NCBI GenBank assembly: GCA_026390735.1
Contig: JAPLFJ010000031.1
Location: 30,173-94,172, forward strand
Length of the DNA: 64,000 bases
Origin: Ignavibacteriota bacterium
Lineage (GTDB): Bacteria > Bacteroidota > Ignavibacteria > Tepidaquicellales > Tepidaquicellaceae
Direction of reading: 5' to 3'
Shown piece by piece: positions 1 to 8,499 of this stretch. Numbering within the stretch: position 1 is the first letter of the stretch; the number at the start of each line of letters is the position of its first letter. The notes beneath the pieces are model-generated. The model did not search any database. It worked only from the letters and a program-made list of their open reading frames with translations, and had not been told where the DNA came from. The position numbers and the translations under genes were made by a program.

Positions 1-134
1 ATAAAGTAGTTGAGCGTTGATAGTTGTCAGTTGATAGATAAAAAATTAAAGATTTTAACACTAAGTCACGAAGAACAAAAGATTAATTTAGAATGCAAAG
101 TTCAGAATTAAGTGATGCGATAGAGATTTAAGTA

Positions 135-323
135 AATCCCGTAGGGATTGAATATCAGTAGTCAGGAATATGCCCCTATTGTCTTATCCCGTAGGGATTA
201 CATATTGGTTTGTGATGAAGTGCAATACCTATGGCATTGGATCTGTGTAATAATTAGTACTACTGATATTTAATGCCTACGGCATTGAAAGATTAAATAT
301 TGTTTCCGGCAAGAATGCCGGAA
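135..323. repeat. cluster of short intergenic palindromes
   Basis: This gene-free start of the window holds several hairpins. AATCCC-GTA-GGGATT lies at 135-149 and its close copy ATCCC-GTA-GGGAT at 186-198. AATACC-TAT-GGCATT (one wobble pair) is at 224-238, and AATGCC-TAC-GGCATT at 272-286. TTCCGGCA-agaa-TGCCGGAA is at 304-323. The arms are near-identical in pairs, which is typical of REP-like families that spread between genes. No coding region is seen in 1-360. The activity of these elements is unknown; they could be mRNA-stabilising hairpins or substrates of a REP-associated transposase, which is not in the window. Confidence 0.6.
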
Positions 324-360
324 CTACGAAAAGAAGAACAAAGAATTTAATTATAAGATT

Positions 361-1605
361 ATGAAAAGGGGAATTTTCACAGTGTTGGTTTTAATGATGA
401 GTGCACTGTGTTTTTCACAGACGTACTTTACGAGGGTTACGGATTCAATACCGAATCTTGTGATTATGTCTATGCAGTTTACTTCTGCTAATAGGGGATA
501 TGCGTGCGGAAGTTATCAAACAAATTTTCCGGGTGCTTTCCTAAGAACAACGAATGGAGGTGTGAACTGGCAGGTCACACAGTTTACGAATGTATCTGTT
601 GATGATCTTACATTTGTTAACGAGAATACGGGTTACCTTTCCTGCTGGAGGGACTGGAGCTATGTTTACAAGACAACGAATGGTGGCTCAAACTGGTTTT
701 GTGCAGATAGTATACACACAAGCTTCTTCAGGATAAAGTTCTTTGATGCTAATACAGGTTGCGTAGTTGCAAAATATAATACTAATCATTTTACAACTGA
801 TGGCGGGTATACCTGGACCTCGCAGTACAATGGTTTTTGGCATGAGCCATCTTCTCTGAATTGTCTGAATGCTGATACATGGCTTGTTGCAGATGGTGGA
901 AGCCAGATTATGAAAACAACTAACAGAGGAATAAACTGGAATGCAGTACTTTTTGATACAATCGGTATTTCGTCATTACACTTTATTAATGATACTACAG
1001 GTTTTGCTGTATCGTATTATGGTGTTGTGTGCAAGACGAATAATGCCGGTAACAACTGGACACGAATTGCTAAACTTGCTGGCGGAATCTATAGTACGTT
1101 CTACGATGCAAGAATTGTGTTTCCGAATCCGAATACAGGTTATATAACCTCCGGGAGTGGTATGTTCAAAACAACAAACGGAGGGTTCAACTGGAGCAGA
1201 CTTTCATTCAACACAATGGCAGGGCTGAGTTCTTTGTACTTTTTAAATCCTGATACAGGTTTTGCGGGAGGTTACAGCGGTTTTATTTACAGGACGACAA
1301 CAGGAGGCGTAGCGTATGTACCTCCACCGAAAGAGATTCCGACTGATTACAAGTTATTCCAGAACTATCCGAATCCTTTTAATCCGAGAACTGTAATAAG
1401 GTTTCAGATTCCGAAGGCAGGTCAGGTTTCTTTAAAAGTTTATGATGCTTCAGGAAAGTTTATGACGACACTCGTAAACGAATACATTCAGGCAGACTTT
1501 TACGATGTAAGTTTTGATGGAACAGGATTGAGCAGCGGAGTGTATTTTTATAAACTTGCTACTGAGGGCTTTACTGAGACGAAGAGGATGGTGCTTTTGA
1601 AATAA
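361..1605 (+). CDS. T9SS-secreted protein with YCF48/BNR-like repeats
   Basis: Predicted secreted protein of 414 residues. It begins with a signal peptide (MKRGIFTVLVLMMSALCFSQ) and carries about six repeats ending in the TTNGGxNW motif. That motif is typical of YCF48/BNR-like beta-propellers, often annotated as photosystem II assembly-like proteins. The last ~80 residues form a type-A T9SS sorting domain (YPNPFNPRT near residue 341, then VSLKVYDASGKF, SSGVYFYKL and the terminal KRMVLLK). The family is exported across the outer membrane by the type IX system and either released or anchored to the surface. Specific ligand or activity is unknown. The next gene encodes a related protein, so the two are probably paralogs. 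Confidence 0.85.
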   Translation: MKRGIFTVLVLMMSALCFSQTYFTRVTDSIPNLVIMSMQFTSANRGYACGSYQTNFPGAFLRTTNGGVNWQVTQFTNVSVDDLTFVNENTGYLSCWRDWSYVYKTTNGGSNWFCADSIHTSFFRIKFFDANTGCVVAKYNTNHFTTDGGYTWTSQYNGFWHEPSSLNCLNADTWLVADGGSQIMKTTNRGINWNAVLFDTIGISSLHFINDTTGFAVSYYGVVCKTNNAGNNWTRIAKLAGGIYSTFYDARIVFPNPNTGYITSGSGMFKTTNGGFNWSRLSFNTMAGLSSLYFLNPDTGFAGGYSGFIYRTTTGGVAYVPPPKEIPTDYKLFQNYPNPFNPRTVIRFQIPKAGQVSLKVYDASGKFMTTLVNEYIQADFYDVSFDGTGLSSGVYFYKLATEGFTETKRMVLLK

Positions 1606-1622
1606 GAGATACCCACCCCGTC

Positions 1623-1660
1623 TGTCTGCTTGCGCAGACATCCACCCCTCCAAGGAGGGG
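1623..1660. repeat. paired hairpins downstream of a T9SS gene
   Basis: Two adjacent perfect inverted repeats lie just after the stop codon. TGTCTGC-ttgc-GCAGACA occupies 1623-1640 and CCCCTCC-aa-GGAGGGG occupies 1645-1660. There is no clear T-tract, so a Rho-independent terminator is less likely than a REP-like mobile palindrome, although either could protect or end the mRNA. Base composition is much more GC-rich than the surroundings. Confidence 0.5.
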
Positions 1661-1707
1661 AATCTTTAAAGATGTGGTAGTGTACAAATAATTTTAAATA
1701 AGTATAA

Positions 1708-3150
1708 ATGAAAAGATTAATAGTTGTAGTTATAATGCTTGTATCACTGAGTGCAAATGCTCAGTGGATTCAGTATCCGCTGTCATATACCGGGTTTGCG
1801 TATACATTGGGTTTTTATGATGTGAACAGGGGATTGTCATTCGGACATACAATGTTTCCGTTTAATCAGAATTTATATTACACTACTAATTCGGGTAGTA
1901 ACTGGGTGATGGCAAATTATCCAATGCAGTTAAGGGCTTTTGCAGATGTACAATATATCAATGCCAACATTGTTTATGCGGGTGGTTCGGAGAATGTTGT
2001 GTTGAAGAGCAGTAATAGTTCTCGGAATGATTTTAGAAATTTTCCGAAGTTCTTAAGAGAGCGATTACTGCGTGAAGGTAAGAGGGAATATTCTGTTGAG
2101 TATAAGAGTGCATTTATTAAATCGAGTGACGGAGGTGTAAACTGGCAGAGGGGTTCGGAGTTTGATACGCTAACGGGATTTATTACAGACATACATTTTC
2201 TGGATATTAATACGGGGTATGCTTTAATTGATTCTACAATGTACGGCAGGACAAGGTTTTACAAAACGACAAATGCAGGTACAAACTGGAATATGGTTTG
2301 CAGGATAGACACTGCAGAAGTTGATAAGATGGTATTCCTTGATGCGAATACAGGAATTGCTAAGGGGTACAGTTGGGGCGGAAGAATTTACAGGACTACG
2401 AATGCAGGTGTGAACTGGGCTATAAAAGAAATGCCAACTCAGATAGACGGTCTGACATTTTTCAATCAGAGCACTGGTATAGCAATAGGCATTCAAGAGG
2501 CCGGAGCAACAACAAAAGTTTACAGAACAACGGATGCGGGAATAAACTGGAATGTAGTGTATACAAATCCCGGGAGACAATACCAGAACATAAAAGCCAT
2601 TCCGAATACCGGTACGGCATTTGCGGTAGGAAATCTGATTGATACTGTGCAGTCTATGTACGGAAAGATAACAACGTTAAAGACTACGAACTATGGATTT
2701 AGCTGGGTAGTTAAAGAATTTAATCCGCCTTCTCTGATGTTTGGAGTTGGGATTGCAGATGCGAACAACTTCTTTATAGGCGGCGGTGATGTTTACGGAC
2801 AGGCAATAATAATGAAGTCAACAAACGGCGGTAATGTGTTTGTTAATAATTCCGGGAGTGAAATACCTTCGGCATATTCACTGGAACAGAATTATCCTAA
2901 TCCGTTTAATCCTTCGACAGTTATTCGTTTCGAGTTGTCAGTTGTCAGTGATGTATCGTTAAAAGTCTATGATGTGCAGGGCAGGGAAGTGGCGACTCTG
3001 GTGAATGAGAAGATGAATGCAGGAAAATATGAAGTGTGGTTTGACGCTCTCCTCGGCGGGTCTTCGAGGGAGCTGGCGAGCGGGATTTATTTTTACAGGA
3101 TGGTAACGGATGGATACAGTGAGACGAGGAAGATGTTTTTATTGAAATAG
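1708..3150 (+). CDS. T9SS-secreted YCF48/BNR-like repeat protein with in-frame insertions
   Basis: Secreted protein of 480 residues. It has a signal peptide (MKRLIVVVIMLVSLSANAQ), YCF48-like repeats ending in TTNAGxNW/SSDGGVNW, and a C-terminal T9SS type-A sorting domain (NYPNPFNPST near residue 396, terminal KMFLLK). Compared with the preceding gene it has two odd stretches. About 40 residues (NSSRNDFRNFPKFLRE onward, residues ~101-138) interrupt a repeat at KSS|DGGVNW. Eight residues (LLGGSSRE) sit inside the sorting domain just before LASGIYFY. Both stretches coincide with palindromic DNA, as if repeat elements had inserted without breaking the frame. Function beyond export and likely surface display is unknown. 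Confidence 0.82.
   Translation: MKRLIVVVIMLVSLSANAQWIQYPLSYTGFAYTLGFYDVNRGLSFGHTMFPFNQNLYYTTNSGSNWVMANYPMQLRAFADVQYINANIVYAGGSENVVLKSSNSSRNDFRNFPKFLRERLLREGKREYSVEYKSAFIKSSDGGVNWQRGSEFDTLTGFITDIHFLDINTGYALIDSTMYGRTRFYKTTNAGTNWNMVCRIDTAEVDKMVFLDANTGIAKGYSWGGRIYRTTNAGVNWAIKEMPTQIDGLTFFNQSTGIAIGIQEAGATTKVYRTTDAGINWNVVYTNPGRQYQNIKAIPNTGTAFAVGNLIDTVQSMYGKITTLKTTNYGFSWVVKEFNPPSLMFGVGIADANNFFIGGGDVYGQAIIMKSTNGGNVFVNNSGSEIPSAYSLEQNYPNPFNPSTVIRFELSVVSDVSLKVYDVQGREVATLVNEKMNAGKYEVWFDALLGGSSRELASGIYFYRMVTDGYSETRKMFLLK
2009..2071. repeat. palindromic element inside a coding sequence
   Basis: Outer arms GCAGTAAT (2009-2016) and ATTACTGC (2064-2071) are perfect inverted copies. Inner arms CGGAA (2023-2027) and TTCCG (2042-2046) make a second stem. 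The element encodes residues that break a YCF48-like repeat, and the residues KSS occur on both sides of the extra segment, which is consistent with an in-frame insertion. Confidence 0.5.
3049..3072. repeat. short GC-rich hairpin within the T9SS sorting-domain coding region
   Basis: An imperfect inverted repeat (CTCCTCG ... TCGAGGGAG) encodes LLGGSSRE, eight residues that the usual sorting-domain consensus lacks at this point. It may be a second small palindromic insertion, or simply local variation in a loop. Confidence 0.3.
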
Positions 3151-3343
3151 TTGATCCTCCCAACAAGACGGCGGACGCAAAGAATGCGTAGTTTTTTGTT
3201 ATCAATTGTTCGTTGTCAGTTGTTTGTTTTCAGGGATGACGGAACCGTAATTGGGATTAAAAAATAAATATGGAATCAACTTGCTATTGATGTTTATTAA
3301 TAGCATATTGTTTACTAAGATATAAATAAAGATATATGTTTCA

Positions 3344-3510
3344 GATTTGATTTGCCACTTTGAATTTATTCTAAGTACTGCAGTTCACACCTCCAAAAAT
3401 ATGTTATCGGATTTATAGAAAAACATAAATTTACATTTAGCGTATTTATATCAAACAGAAGTCCGATATAAATCGGAGTAAATTAAAAAATTTCTTTGAA
3501 AGGAAACAAA
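3344..3510 (+). promoter_or_regulatory. conserved leader of the first cold-shock gene
   Basis: This region aligns with the leader of the second cold-shock gene (4003-4177). Shared blocks include gatttg-tttgcc, ctgcagtt-acac, gatttatag, aaatttacatttagc, tttatatcaaa and the end aaaatttctt-gaaagga before the ATG. A hairpin TCCGAT-ATAA-ATCGGA lies at 3462-3477; the second copy preserves it as TCCGGT-ATAAA-ATCGGA with a wobble pair. Long structured leaders are known to control cspA-type mRNAs by temperature, so a temperature-sensing leader is inferred. The rest of the gap (3151-3343) shows no gene, only a small hairpin remnant near 3169-3188. Confidence 0.55.
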
Positions 3511-3711
3511 ATGGAAAAAGGAATCGTAAAATGGTTCAACTCGTCAAAAGGCTTCGGATTTATCACAGTAGCCGGTAAACCAGATGTATTCGTACATTTT
3601 AATGCCATCTTAGGTGATGGATACAAAGCATTAGACGAAGGTGATTCAGTAGAATTCGAAATTGAAGACGGACCAAAAGGTCTTCAGGCAGCAAATGTTA
3701 CAAAACTTTAA
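3511..3711 (+). CDS. cold-shock protein, CspA family
   Basis: Single cold-shock domain protein of 66 residues, the usual size for the family. It shows [12 protein letters not shown] (RNP1) and DVFVHFNAI (RNP2), the nucleic-acid binding motifs of the OB fold. It is expected to bind single-stranded RNA and DNA and act as an RNA chaperone in the cytoplasm. The start chosen is the ATG at 3511, preceded by the ribosome site AAAGGA at 3499-3504; an in-frame TTG at 3496 would add five residues and is less likely. Its near-twin lies 470 bp downstream. A strong terminator follows. Confidence 0.93.
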   Translation: MEKGIVKWFNSSKGFGFITVAGKPDVFVHFNAILGDGYKALDEGDSVEFEIEDGPKGLQAANVTKL

Positions 3712-3751
3712 GTCTAAATTAATTAGCTGAAAATAGTAATAGCTGTATAGA

Positions 3752-3781
3752 AGGGTTGTCAGTAATGACAACCCTTTTTTT
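3752..3781 (+). terminator. Rho-independent terminator after the first csp gene
   Basis: Perfect 10-bp stem AGGGTTGTCA-gtaa-TGACAACCCT followed by a run of T to 3781. Confidence 0.93.
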
Positions 3782-4002
3782 ATATCCTGCCAGATTATTT
3801 TCCCAAAAATACATTCATAATAACCACCTCTAAGCACTGATTTATCATGCATAAGCGTTACTAATGTATAGATTATTAAGAACCTCCCAGAAAAATATAT
3901 CTGTAATAACATACAAAAAATATTTCATAAATGCGTTTTTTTATCTTGCATTTTCAGAAAATTAGTCCGATATTGTAAACGGTTATTAAGTTATTTGTTA
4001 TA

Positions 4003-4177
4003 GATTTGTTTTGCCGCTTGGAAGGAAAACTTCACGAGTTCTGCAGTTTACACTTTTCTAAAGTATGAATCCAGATTTATAGGAAAAATCAAATTTACAT
4101 TTAGCTTTTTATATCAAATATTTATCCGGTATAAAATCGGAAGTAAATTATTAAAAAATTTCTTGAAAGGAAATGCA
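4003..4177 (+). promoter_or_regulatory. conserved leader of the second cold-shock gene
   Basis: Second copy of the cold-shock leader, with the same order of blocks as 3344-3510. The hairpin TCCGGT-ATAAA-ATCGGA lies at 4125-4141 and a ribosome site AAAGGA ends at 4171. Between the first gene's terminator and this leader (3782-4002) I see no gene or other clear element. Confidence 0.55.
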
Positions 4178-4378
4178 ATGGAAAAAGGTACTGTAAAATG
4201 GTTCAACTCTTCAAAGGGTTTTGGATTCATTACCGTAGCAGGTAAAAAAGATGTATTCGTACATTTTAACGCAATTTTAGGCGATGGTTACAAAACATTA
4301 AACGAAGGCGATACAGTCGAATTCGAAATCGAAGACGGACCAAAGGGACCGCAGGCAACAAATGTTACAAAACTCTAA
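4178..4378 (+). CDS. cold-shock protein, CspA family (second copy)
   Basis: Cold-shock domain protein of 66 residues with the same RNP1 (KGFGFI) and RNP2 (VFVHF) motifs. It differs from the first copy at only a few positions (for example K for P in GKKDVF, T for A in YKTLNE), so it is a recent tandem duplicate that includes the leader. Expected to be a single-strand nucleic acid binding RNA chaperone. The ATG at 4178 follows an AAAGGA site; an upstream in-frame TTG at 4163 is not favoured. A terminator follows 50 bp downstream. Confidence 0.93.
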   Translation: MEKGTVKWFNSSKGFGFITVAGKKDVFVHFNAILGDGYKTLNEGDTVEFEIEDGPKGPQATNVTKL

Positions 4379-4428
4379 AACTAAAATGTAATTAGCTAAT
4401 TATAAAAAGTGTTACAGTTTGTACGAAA

Positions 4429-4459
4429 AGGGCTGTCAGAAATGGCAGCCCTTTTTTTA
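4429..4459 (+). terminator. Rho-independent terminator after the second csp gene
   Basis: Stem GGGCTGTCA-gaaa-TGGCAGCCC (one G-T pair), extended by A-T pairs, then seven T. Its sequence resembles the first csp terminator, in line with duplication of the whole unit. Confidence 0.92.
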
Positions 4460-4570
4460 TTACAGGAAATCAGTGTTTTAATGCTAATGAGACGTGTTTT
4501 TGAATATTATCTGAGTGAAACTTTTGGTATATTTACGTAGTTAGATATTTATATAATTTAATTTAAAAGC

Positions 4571-5056
4571 ATGGATGCAAAATATCTAATAGAGTTGTCA
4601 AAAGAGTTTTTTGAGAAGGCATACAGGCTGCAAATGGACGGTAAATATGAGAATGCGATTGAGTTGTACAAGAAATCGCTTGAATATTATCCGACAGCAG
4701 AAGGTTATACTTTTATGGGCTGGGCTCTTAGTGCACTGGGAAATTATGAAGGTGCGATAGAAGAGTGCAAGAATGCCATAGAAATAGATGCAGATTACGG
4801 CAACCCATACAATGATATAGGAGCATATTTAATAAGTCTTGGCAGGTATGAAGAAGCGCTTGCGTGGCTTGAACTTGCGCTTAAGGCCCCGAAGTATGCG
4901 AACAGGGAATTTGCACATTATAATCTGGGAGTTGTTTATGAGAAGCTCGGTTTATGGTTTGAAGCACTTGCGGAATACAAAAAAGCGTTCAAGGTGTCAC
5001 CGAGGTATGGTAATGCCAGAAAGAATTATTTCAGATTACAATCTCAATTAAATTAA
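4571..5056 (+). CDS. tetratricopeptide repeat protein
   Basis: Small cytoplasmic protein of 161 residues made almost entirely of TPR helix pairs (GKYENAIELYKKSLEYYP, GNYEGAIEECKNAIEID, GRYEEALAWLELALKAP, LWFEALAEYKKAFKVSP). TPR domains serve as protein-binding scaffolds; the partner is not evident. No signal peptide or other domain is visible. It is followed after 12 bp by a T9SS secreted protein, so the two may be cotranscribed, but a functional link is only a guess. Confidence 0.85.
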   Translation: MDAKYLIELSKEFFEKAYRLQMDGKYENAIELYKKSLEYYPTAEGYTFMGWALSALGNYEGAIEECKNAIEIDADYGNPYNDIGAYLISLGRYEEALAWLELALKAPKYANREFAHYNLGVVYEKLGLWFEALAEYKKAFKVSPRYGNARKNYFRLQSQLN

Positions 5057-5068
5057 ATATTTACAAGA

Positions 5069-5812
5069 ATGAAAAAAGTTATTCTATTAATCTTAGTTAT
5101 GGTATCATTATCAGGGACTTTATTCTCCCAGACATTCAGTTTTTACAGAACTTCACCATTGCTGATAAACGGCGATACTTCATATTCTAATGCTACAATT
5201 TCCAAGGCAGTTTACAAGAATACAGGTTCAACAAGTTTGAATTTTACATTTGCAAGGATATTAAATAACTTACCCGGTCCAGACTGGTCGTGTAGTATGT
5301 GTGCGGGTACAAATTGTTTTTCACCGACACAGGATACCATACCTCCAAGAGGAGCATCGAATATAACATTAGGAGCAGGAGTTGCAGATACATTATCGAT
5401 TGATTTTTACGGGATTTCTATCGGTACAGCAACAGTTATTATTAAAGTATGGGTTAATTCAAACCCAGCGGTGTATGCGATAGATACTTTCAAAGTACAT
5501 TTAGGTCCTGTAGGTATCAGACAAATATCAAGCATAGTTGAAGGATACAAACTTGAACAGAATTACCCAAATCCTTTTAACCCTTCAACAAGGATAAATT
5601 TTTCAGTACCGAAGAGAGAAAGTGTAAGCCTGAAGGTTTATGACATACTAGGCAATGAAAAAGCAACTTTACTGAACAGTGAGAATTTATCGCAGGGTAC
5701 ATATTCATACGATTTTAATTCATCTGAATTTAATATGTCATCGGGAGTATATTATTACATATTAAAGACAGAGAGTTTTACATCTGCAAAGAAAATGATG
5801 TTAATCAAATAG
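5069..5812 (+). CDS. small T9SS-sorted secreted protein
   Basis: Secreted protein of 247 residues with a signal peptide (MKKVILLILVMVSLSGTLFSQ). It has a ~130-residue Ig-like beta domain with three cysteines (WSCSMCAGTNCF) and a type-A T9SS sorting domain (NYPNPFNPST near residue 171, terminal SAKKMMLIK). The beta domain resembles domains of unknown function in Bacteroidota and Ignavibacteria extracellular proteins. The cysteines could form a disulfide or bind a cofactor, but nothing more can be said. A terminator-like hairpin follows. Confidence 0.82.
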   Translation: MKKVILLILVMVSLSGTLFSQTFSFYRTSPLLINGDTSYSNATISKAVYKNTGSTSLNFTFARILNNLPGPDWSCSMCAGTNCFSPTQDTIPPRGASNITLGAGVADTLSIDFYGISIGTATVIIKVWVNSNPAVYAIDTFKVHLGPVGIRQISSIVEGYKLEQNYPNPFNPSTRINFSVPKRESVSLKVYDILGNEKATLLNSENLSQGTYSYDFNSSEFNMSSGVYYYILKTESFTSAKKMMLIK

Positions 5813-5828
5813 TACAAGTATAAATATG

Positions 5829-5867
5829 AATCGTTCCTTTGTTTTTCCGAACGAAGGAACGATTTTC
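5829..5867 (+). terminator. terminator-like hairpin
   Basis: Stem AATCGTTCCTT (5829-5839) and AAGGAACGATT (5854-5864) with a 14-nt loop, followed by a short T-rich stretch. It ends the 5069-5812 transcript just before nuoI. Confidence 0.75.
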
Positions 5868-5890
5868 ATTATAAGAAATTATTTTACACA

Positions 5891-6382
5891 ATGGAATACA
5901 TAAAGAATAAAGATTTAACTCTATTAGAGAAAACATATTTGCCGCAGATTGCAAAGGGGATGGCACTGACATTCAGTCAGATGTTCAAGCCGAAATTTAC
6001 GAGACAGTATCCTGAAGAAAAATGGGAGACGCCATCGAGTTTCAGGGGAAGACCTGTACTGGTGCTTGAGGAGAATGGTACTGAAAGATGTGTTGCGTGT
6101 GGTTTGTGTTCGCGAGTATGTCCTGCACTGGCAATAGAAGTTCAGGCAAATGAGACGGAACTTTTGAAGGAAAGGTATCCTGAAAAGTTTGAGATAAACA
6201 TGGTGCGATGTATTTTCTGCGGTTTCTGCGAAGAAGTATGTCCTGAGGAAGCAATAGTAATGAGCAATGAATATGAACTGGTTTTCAAATCGCAGGATGA
6301 GGCAGTATTCGGGAAAGATAAATTATTAATACCGAGAAAGAATTTAGAAGGACGACTGAAGTTTCTGAAAGAGAACAGATAG
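5891..6382 (+). CDS. nuoI: NADH-quinone oxidoreductase subunit I
   Basis: Ferredoxin-like subunit of respiratory complex I, 163 residues. It has two 4Fe-4S motifs, [12 protein letters not shown] and [12 protein letters not shown], which hold clusters N6a and N6b that pass electrons towards subunit B and quinone. The N-terminal segment ([16 protein letters not shown]) matches the amphipathic helix of NuoI. It is separated from other nuo genes: nuoK and nuoL lie near 44.6-46.8 kb and no other subunits are in the window. It is followed closely by a CNNM/CBS protein gene. It could be misread as a stand-alone ferredoxin, but the N-terminal helix and spacing fit NuoI. Confidence 0.88.
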   Translation: MEYIKNKDLTLLEKTYLPQIAKGMALTFSQMFKPKFTRQYPEEKWETPSSFRGRPVLVLEENGTERCVACGLCSRVCPALAIEVQANETELLKERYPEKFEINMVRCIFCGFCEEVCPEEAIVMSNEYELVFKSQDEAVFGKDKLLIPRKNLEGRLKFLKENR

Positions 6383-6395
6383 CAGTGAGAAATAA

Positions 6396-7700
6396 TTGAA
6401 ATCGATATTCTTTGACATATTATTAGTAGGGATATTAGTATTCTTAAACGGACTGTTTGTTGCCGTTGAATTTGCGATAATAAAAGTAAGGAAATCTGAG
6501 CTTGAGACAGATACTGATGCGAGAAACTCAATCCGCAAGAAGAATTTAATAATCGTTAAGAACAACATCGACAGGTACGTATCCGCGGCACAGCTGGGAA
6601 TAACATTTTTAAACATTATGCTCGGATGGATAGGTGAAGGATCATTCGGAAGGTTATTTCTGCCTTTCTTCAGTTTATTTGGTCTGGAGCATGAAATTAC
6701 ATCAACATTTGCTTCGTTGTTCGGAGTACTTGTAATAACGTTTATCACTGTAGCATTCAGCGAACAGGCACCGAAGATGATTGCACTTCAGTATCCGCTA
6801 CAGACATCAATGTGGCTGTCATTTCCACTGAAAGTTTTCTACACAATCTTTAAACCTATGATTCTTTTCCTGAACTGGTCTGCGAACAGTTTTATAAGGT
6901 TAATAGGTCTGAAGCCTGTTACGAAGGATGACATTACACATTCAGAAGAAGAAATAAGGTACCTGATTTCCGAGGGACAGAAAAGCGGAGTTATTGATTC
7001 AACGGAACAGCAGTTAATAGAGAAGATTTTCGACTTTAATGATAAACTTGCAAGAGATATTATGGTGCCGAGGAATCATATAATAGCACTTGATATCGAT
7101 GACAGCCGTGACAAGATTGTGCAGAGAGTAATAGATGAAGGATATTCAAGGATACCTGTTTACAAGGATTCGATTGATAATATTATTGGTGTTATTTATT
7201 CAAAAGATTTAATCAGTGCTACAGAGTACAGAGAGTTAATAGTATTAACTGATATATTAAGGCCTGCTTACTTTGTTCCTGAGATAAAACAGATTGGCGA
7301 GATATTAAAGGAATTTCAGAAAAAGCATATTCACTTAGGTGTTGTTGTGAATGAGCACGGAAACGTTGAGGGGCTGATAACGCTTGAAGATATTATAGAG
7401 GAGATAGTAGGCGAGATAGAAGACGAGTACGATATTGAGACAAGAAATATACAGAAGGATAAACTCGGAATATTTCTTGTTGACCCTCTGATAGCGATAG
7501 AAGAGTTTAATACAAAGTTTAACACAGACATACCGCTTGATAATGATGACTATCATACACTGAGCGGGTTTTTACAGAAGGTGACAGGACACATTCCAGA
7601 GATTTACGAAAGAATAGATTACAAGGAACTTGTGTTTACGGTTATGAAGAAATCAGGCAACAGGCTGCTGCAAGTAAAAGTTCAGCGACTAATTAATTAA
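6396..7700 (+). CDS. CNNM/CorC-family transporter-associated protein (DUF21-CBS)
   Basis: Membrane protein of 434 residues, normal for the HlyC/CorC family. An N-terminal DUF21/CNNM membrane domain spans residues ~1-190 (FLNGLFVAVEFAI, QLGITFLNIMLGWIGEG). It is followed by two CBS motifs (~200-330; MVPRNHIIALD, VNEHGNVEGLITLEDIIEEIVGE) and a C-terminal CorC_HlyC domain (~350-430). Family members are linked to magnesium and cobalt efflux; hemolysin labels are historical. The start is a TTG at 6396, 13 bp after nuoI. It places the first membrane helix exactly at the N-terminus, as in relatives. Confidence 0.9.
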   Translation: MKSIFFDILLVGILVFLNGLFVAVEFAIIKVRKSELETDTDARNSIRKKNLIIVKNNIDRYVSAAQLGITFLNIMLGWIGEGSFGRLFLPFFSLFGLEHEITSTFASLFGVLVITFITVAFSEQAPKMIALQYPLQTSMWLSFPLKVFYTIFKPMILFLNWSANSFIRLIGLKPVTKDDITHSEEEIRYLISEGQKSGVIDSTEQQLIEKIFDFNDKLARDIMVPRNHIIALDIDDSRDKIVQRVIDEGYSRIPVYKDSIDNIIGVIYSKDLISATEYRELIVLTDILRPAYFVPEIKQIGEILKEFQKKHIHLGVVVNEHGNVEGLITLEDIIEEIVGEIEDEYDIETRNIQKDKLGIFLVDPLIAIEEFNTKFNTDIPLDNDDYHTLSGFLQKVTGHIPEIYERIDYKELVFTVMKKSGNRLLQVKVQRLIN

Positions 7701-7711
7701 TAATAATTGAT

Positions 7712-8476
7712 TTGATAAACTTAATCTTAAAAAAGATATACATATTCTTTACAGACATTGAAAGTTATTTCAAACTGCTGACGGGTGTGATAAGGTACCT
7801 GCCGCGTGTATTCACGGACAGAAAACTTATACTCGACCAGATGGTTCACATTGGAGTGAATTCTCTGACTTTAGTATCGATTATCGGATTGTTTACAGGT
7901 GCTGTATCTGCTTGGCAGGTTGCTTATCAGATGGCGGGCCTGGTTCCACTGAGTATACTGGGAACAGCAACGCCGAAAGCAATTATTATTGAACTTGGTC
8001 CTGTACTCGCAGCGATTGTTCTTGCCGGAAGAGTAGGTGCATCGATAAGTGCTGAGATTGGGACTATGAAAGTTACTGAACAGATTGATGCTCTTGAGGC
8101 AATGGCAATTAATCCGATAAGGTATCTAGCGATGCCAAGAGTTGTTGCAACAACAATAATGATGCCTGTACTCGTTATCTATGCGAGTTCAGTGGCAATA
8201 TTCGGTTCGTACCTGGTAGCAACGGTATTTCTTGATTTACCAGGCGGAGTGTTTCTTTCAGGATTCAGAAAAACATTTGAGTTAAAGGATGTGAATTCGG
8301 CTTTTATAAAAGCCTTATTCTTTGGTTTTGCAATATCATCTATCGGCTGCTTTGTAGGTTTCAAGACTTCGGGCGGTGCGGAAGGTGTTGGTCTTTCAAC
8401 CATTAAGTCATTCGTAATATGTGCAGCAATGATACTTATACTTGATGCAATATTATGGAATTTTCTTATTGGTTAA
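7712..8476 (+). CDS. mlaE: MlaE-family ABC transporter permease
   Basis: Integral inner-membrane permease of 254 residues with the MlaE signature region (ELGPVLAAIVLAGRVGASISAEIGTM, and EQIDALEAMAINP). In the Mla system it works with an ATPase (MlaF) and an MCE-domain protein (MlaD) to move phospholipids between the membranes. Neither partner is in the window, so the operon is split or they lie elsewhere. The start is a TTG at 7712, 11 bp after the CNNM gene. tRNA-Val follows immediately. Confidence 0.9.
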   Translation: MINLILKKIYIFFTDIESYFKLLTGVIRYLPRVFTDRKLILDQMVHIGVNSLTLVSIIGLFTGAVSAWQVAYQMAGLVPLSILGTATPKAIIIELGPVLAAIVLAGRVGASISAEIGTMKVTEQIDALEAMAINPIRYLAMPRVVATTIMMPVLVIYASSVAIFGSYLVATVFLDLPGGVFLSGFRKTFELKDVNSAFIKALFFGFAISSIGCFVGFKTSGGAEGVGLSTIKSFVICAAMILILDAILWNFLIG

Positions 8477-8499
8477 TAGTTTGTAAATTTGTAATAATT

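Noticed and set aside
1..330. CRISPR array
   Set aside because: The repeated units are short palindromes of two unlike types without regular spacers, and no cas genes are in the window.
3180..3240. Tandem TTGTCAG-like repeats near 1-40 and 3200-3230
   Set aside because: Low-complexity similarity only; copies are irregular and too short to call an element.
5891..6382. Ferredoxin donor for benzoyl-CoA reductase
   Set aside because: Two 4Fe-4S motifs are present, but the N-terminal amphipathic helix and length match NuoI of complex I.
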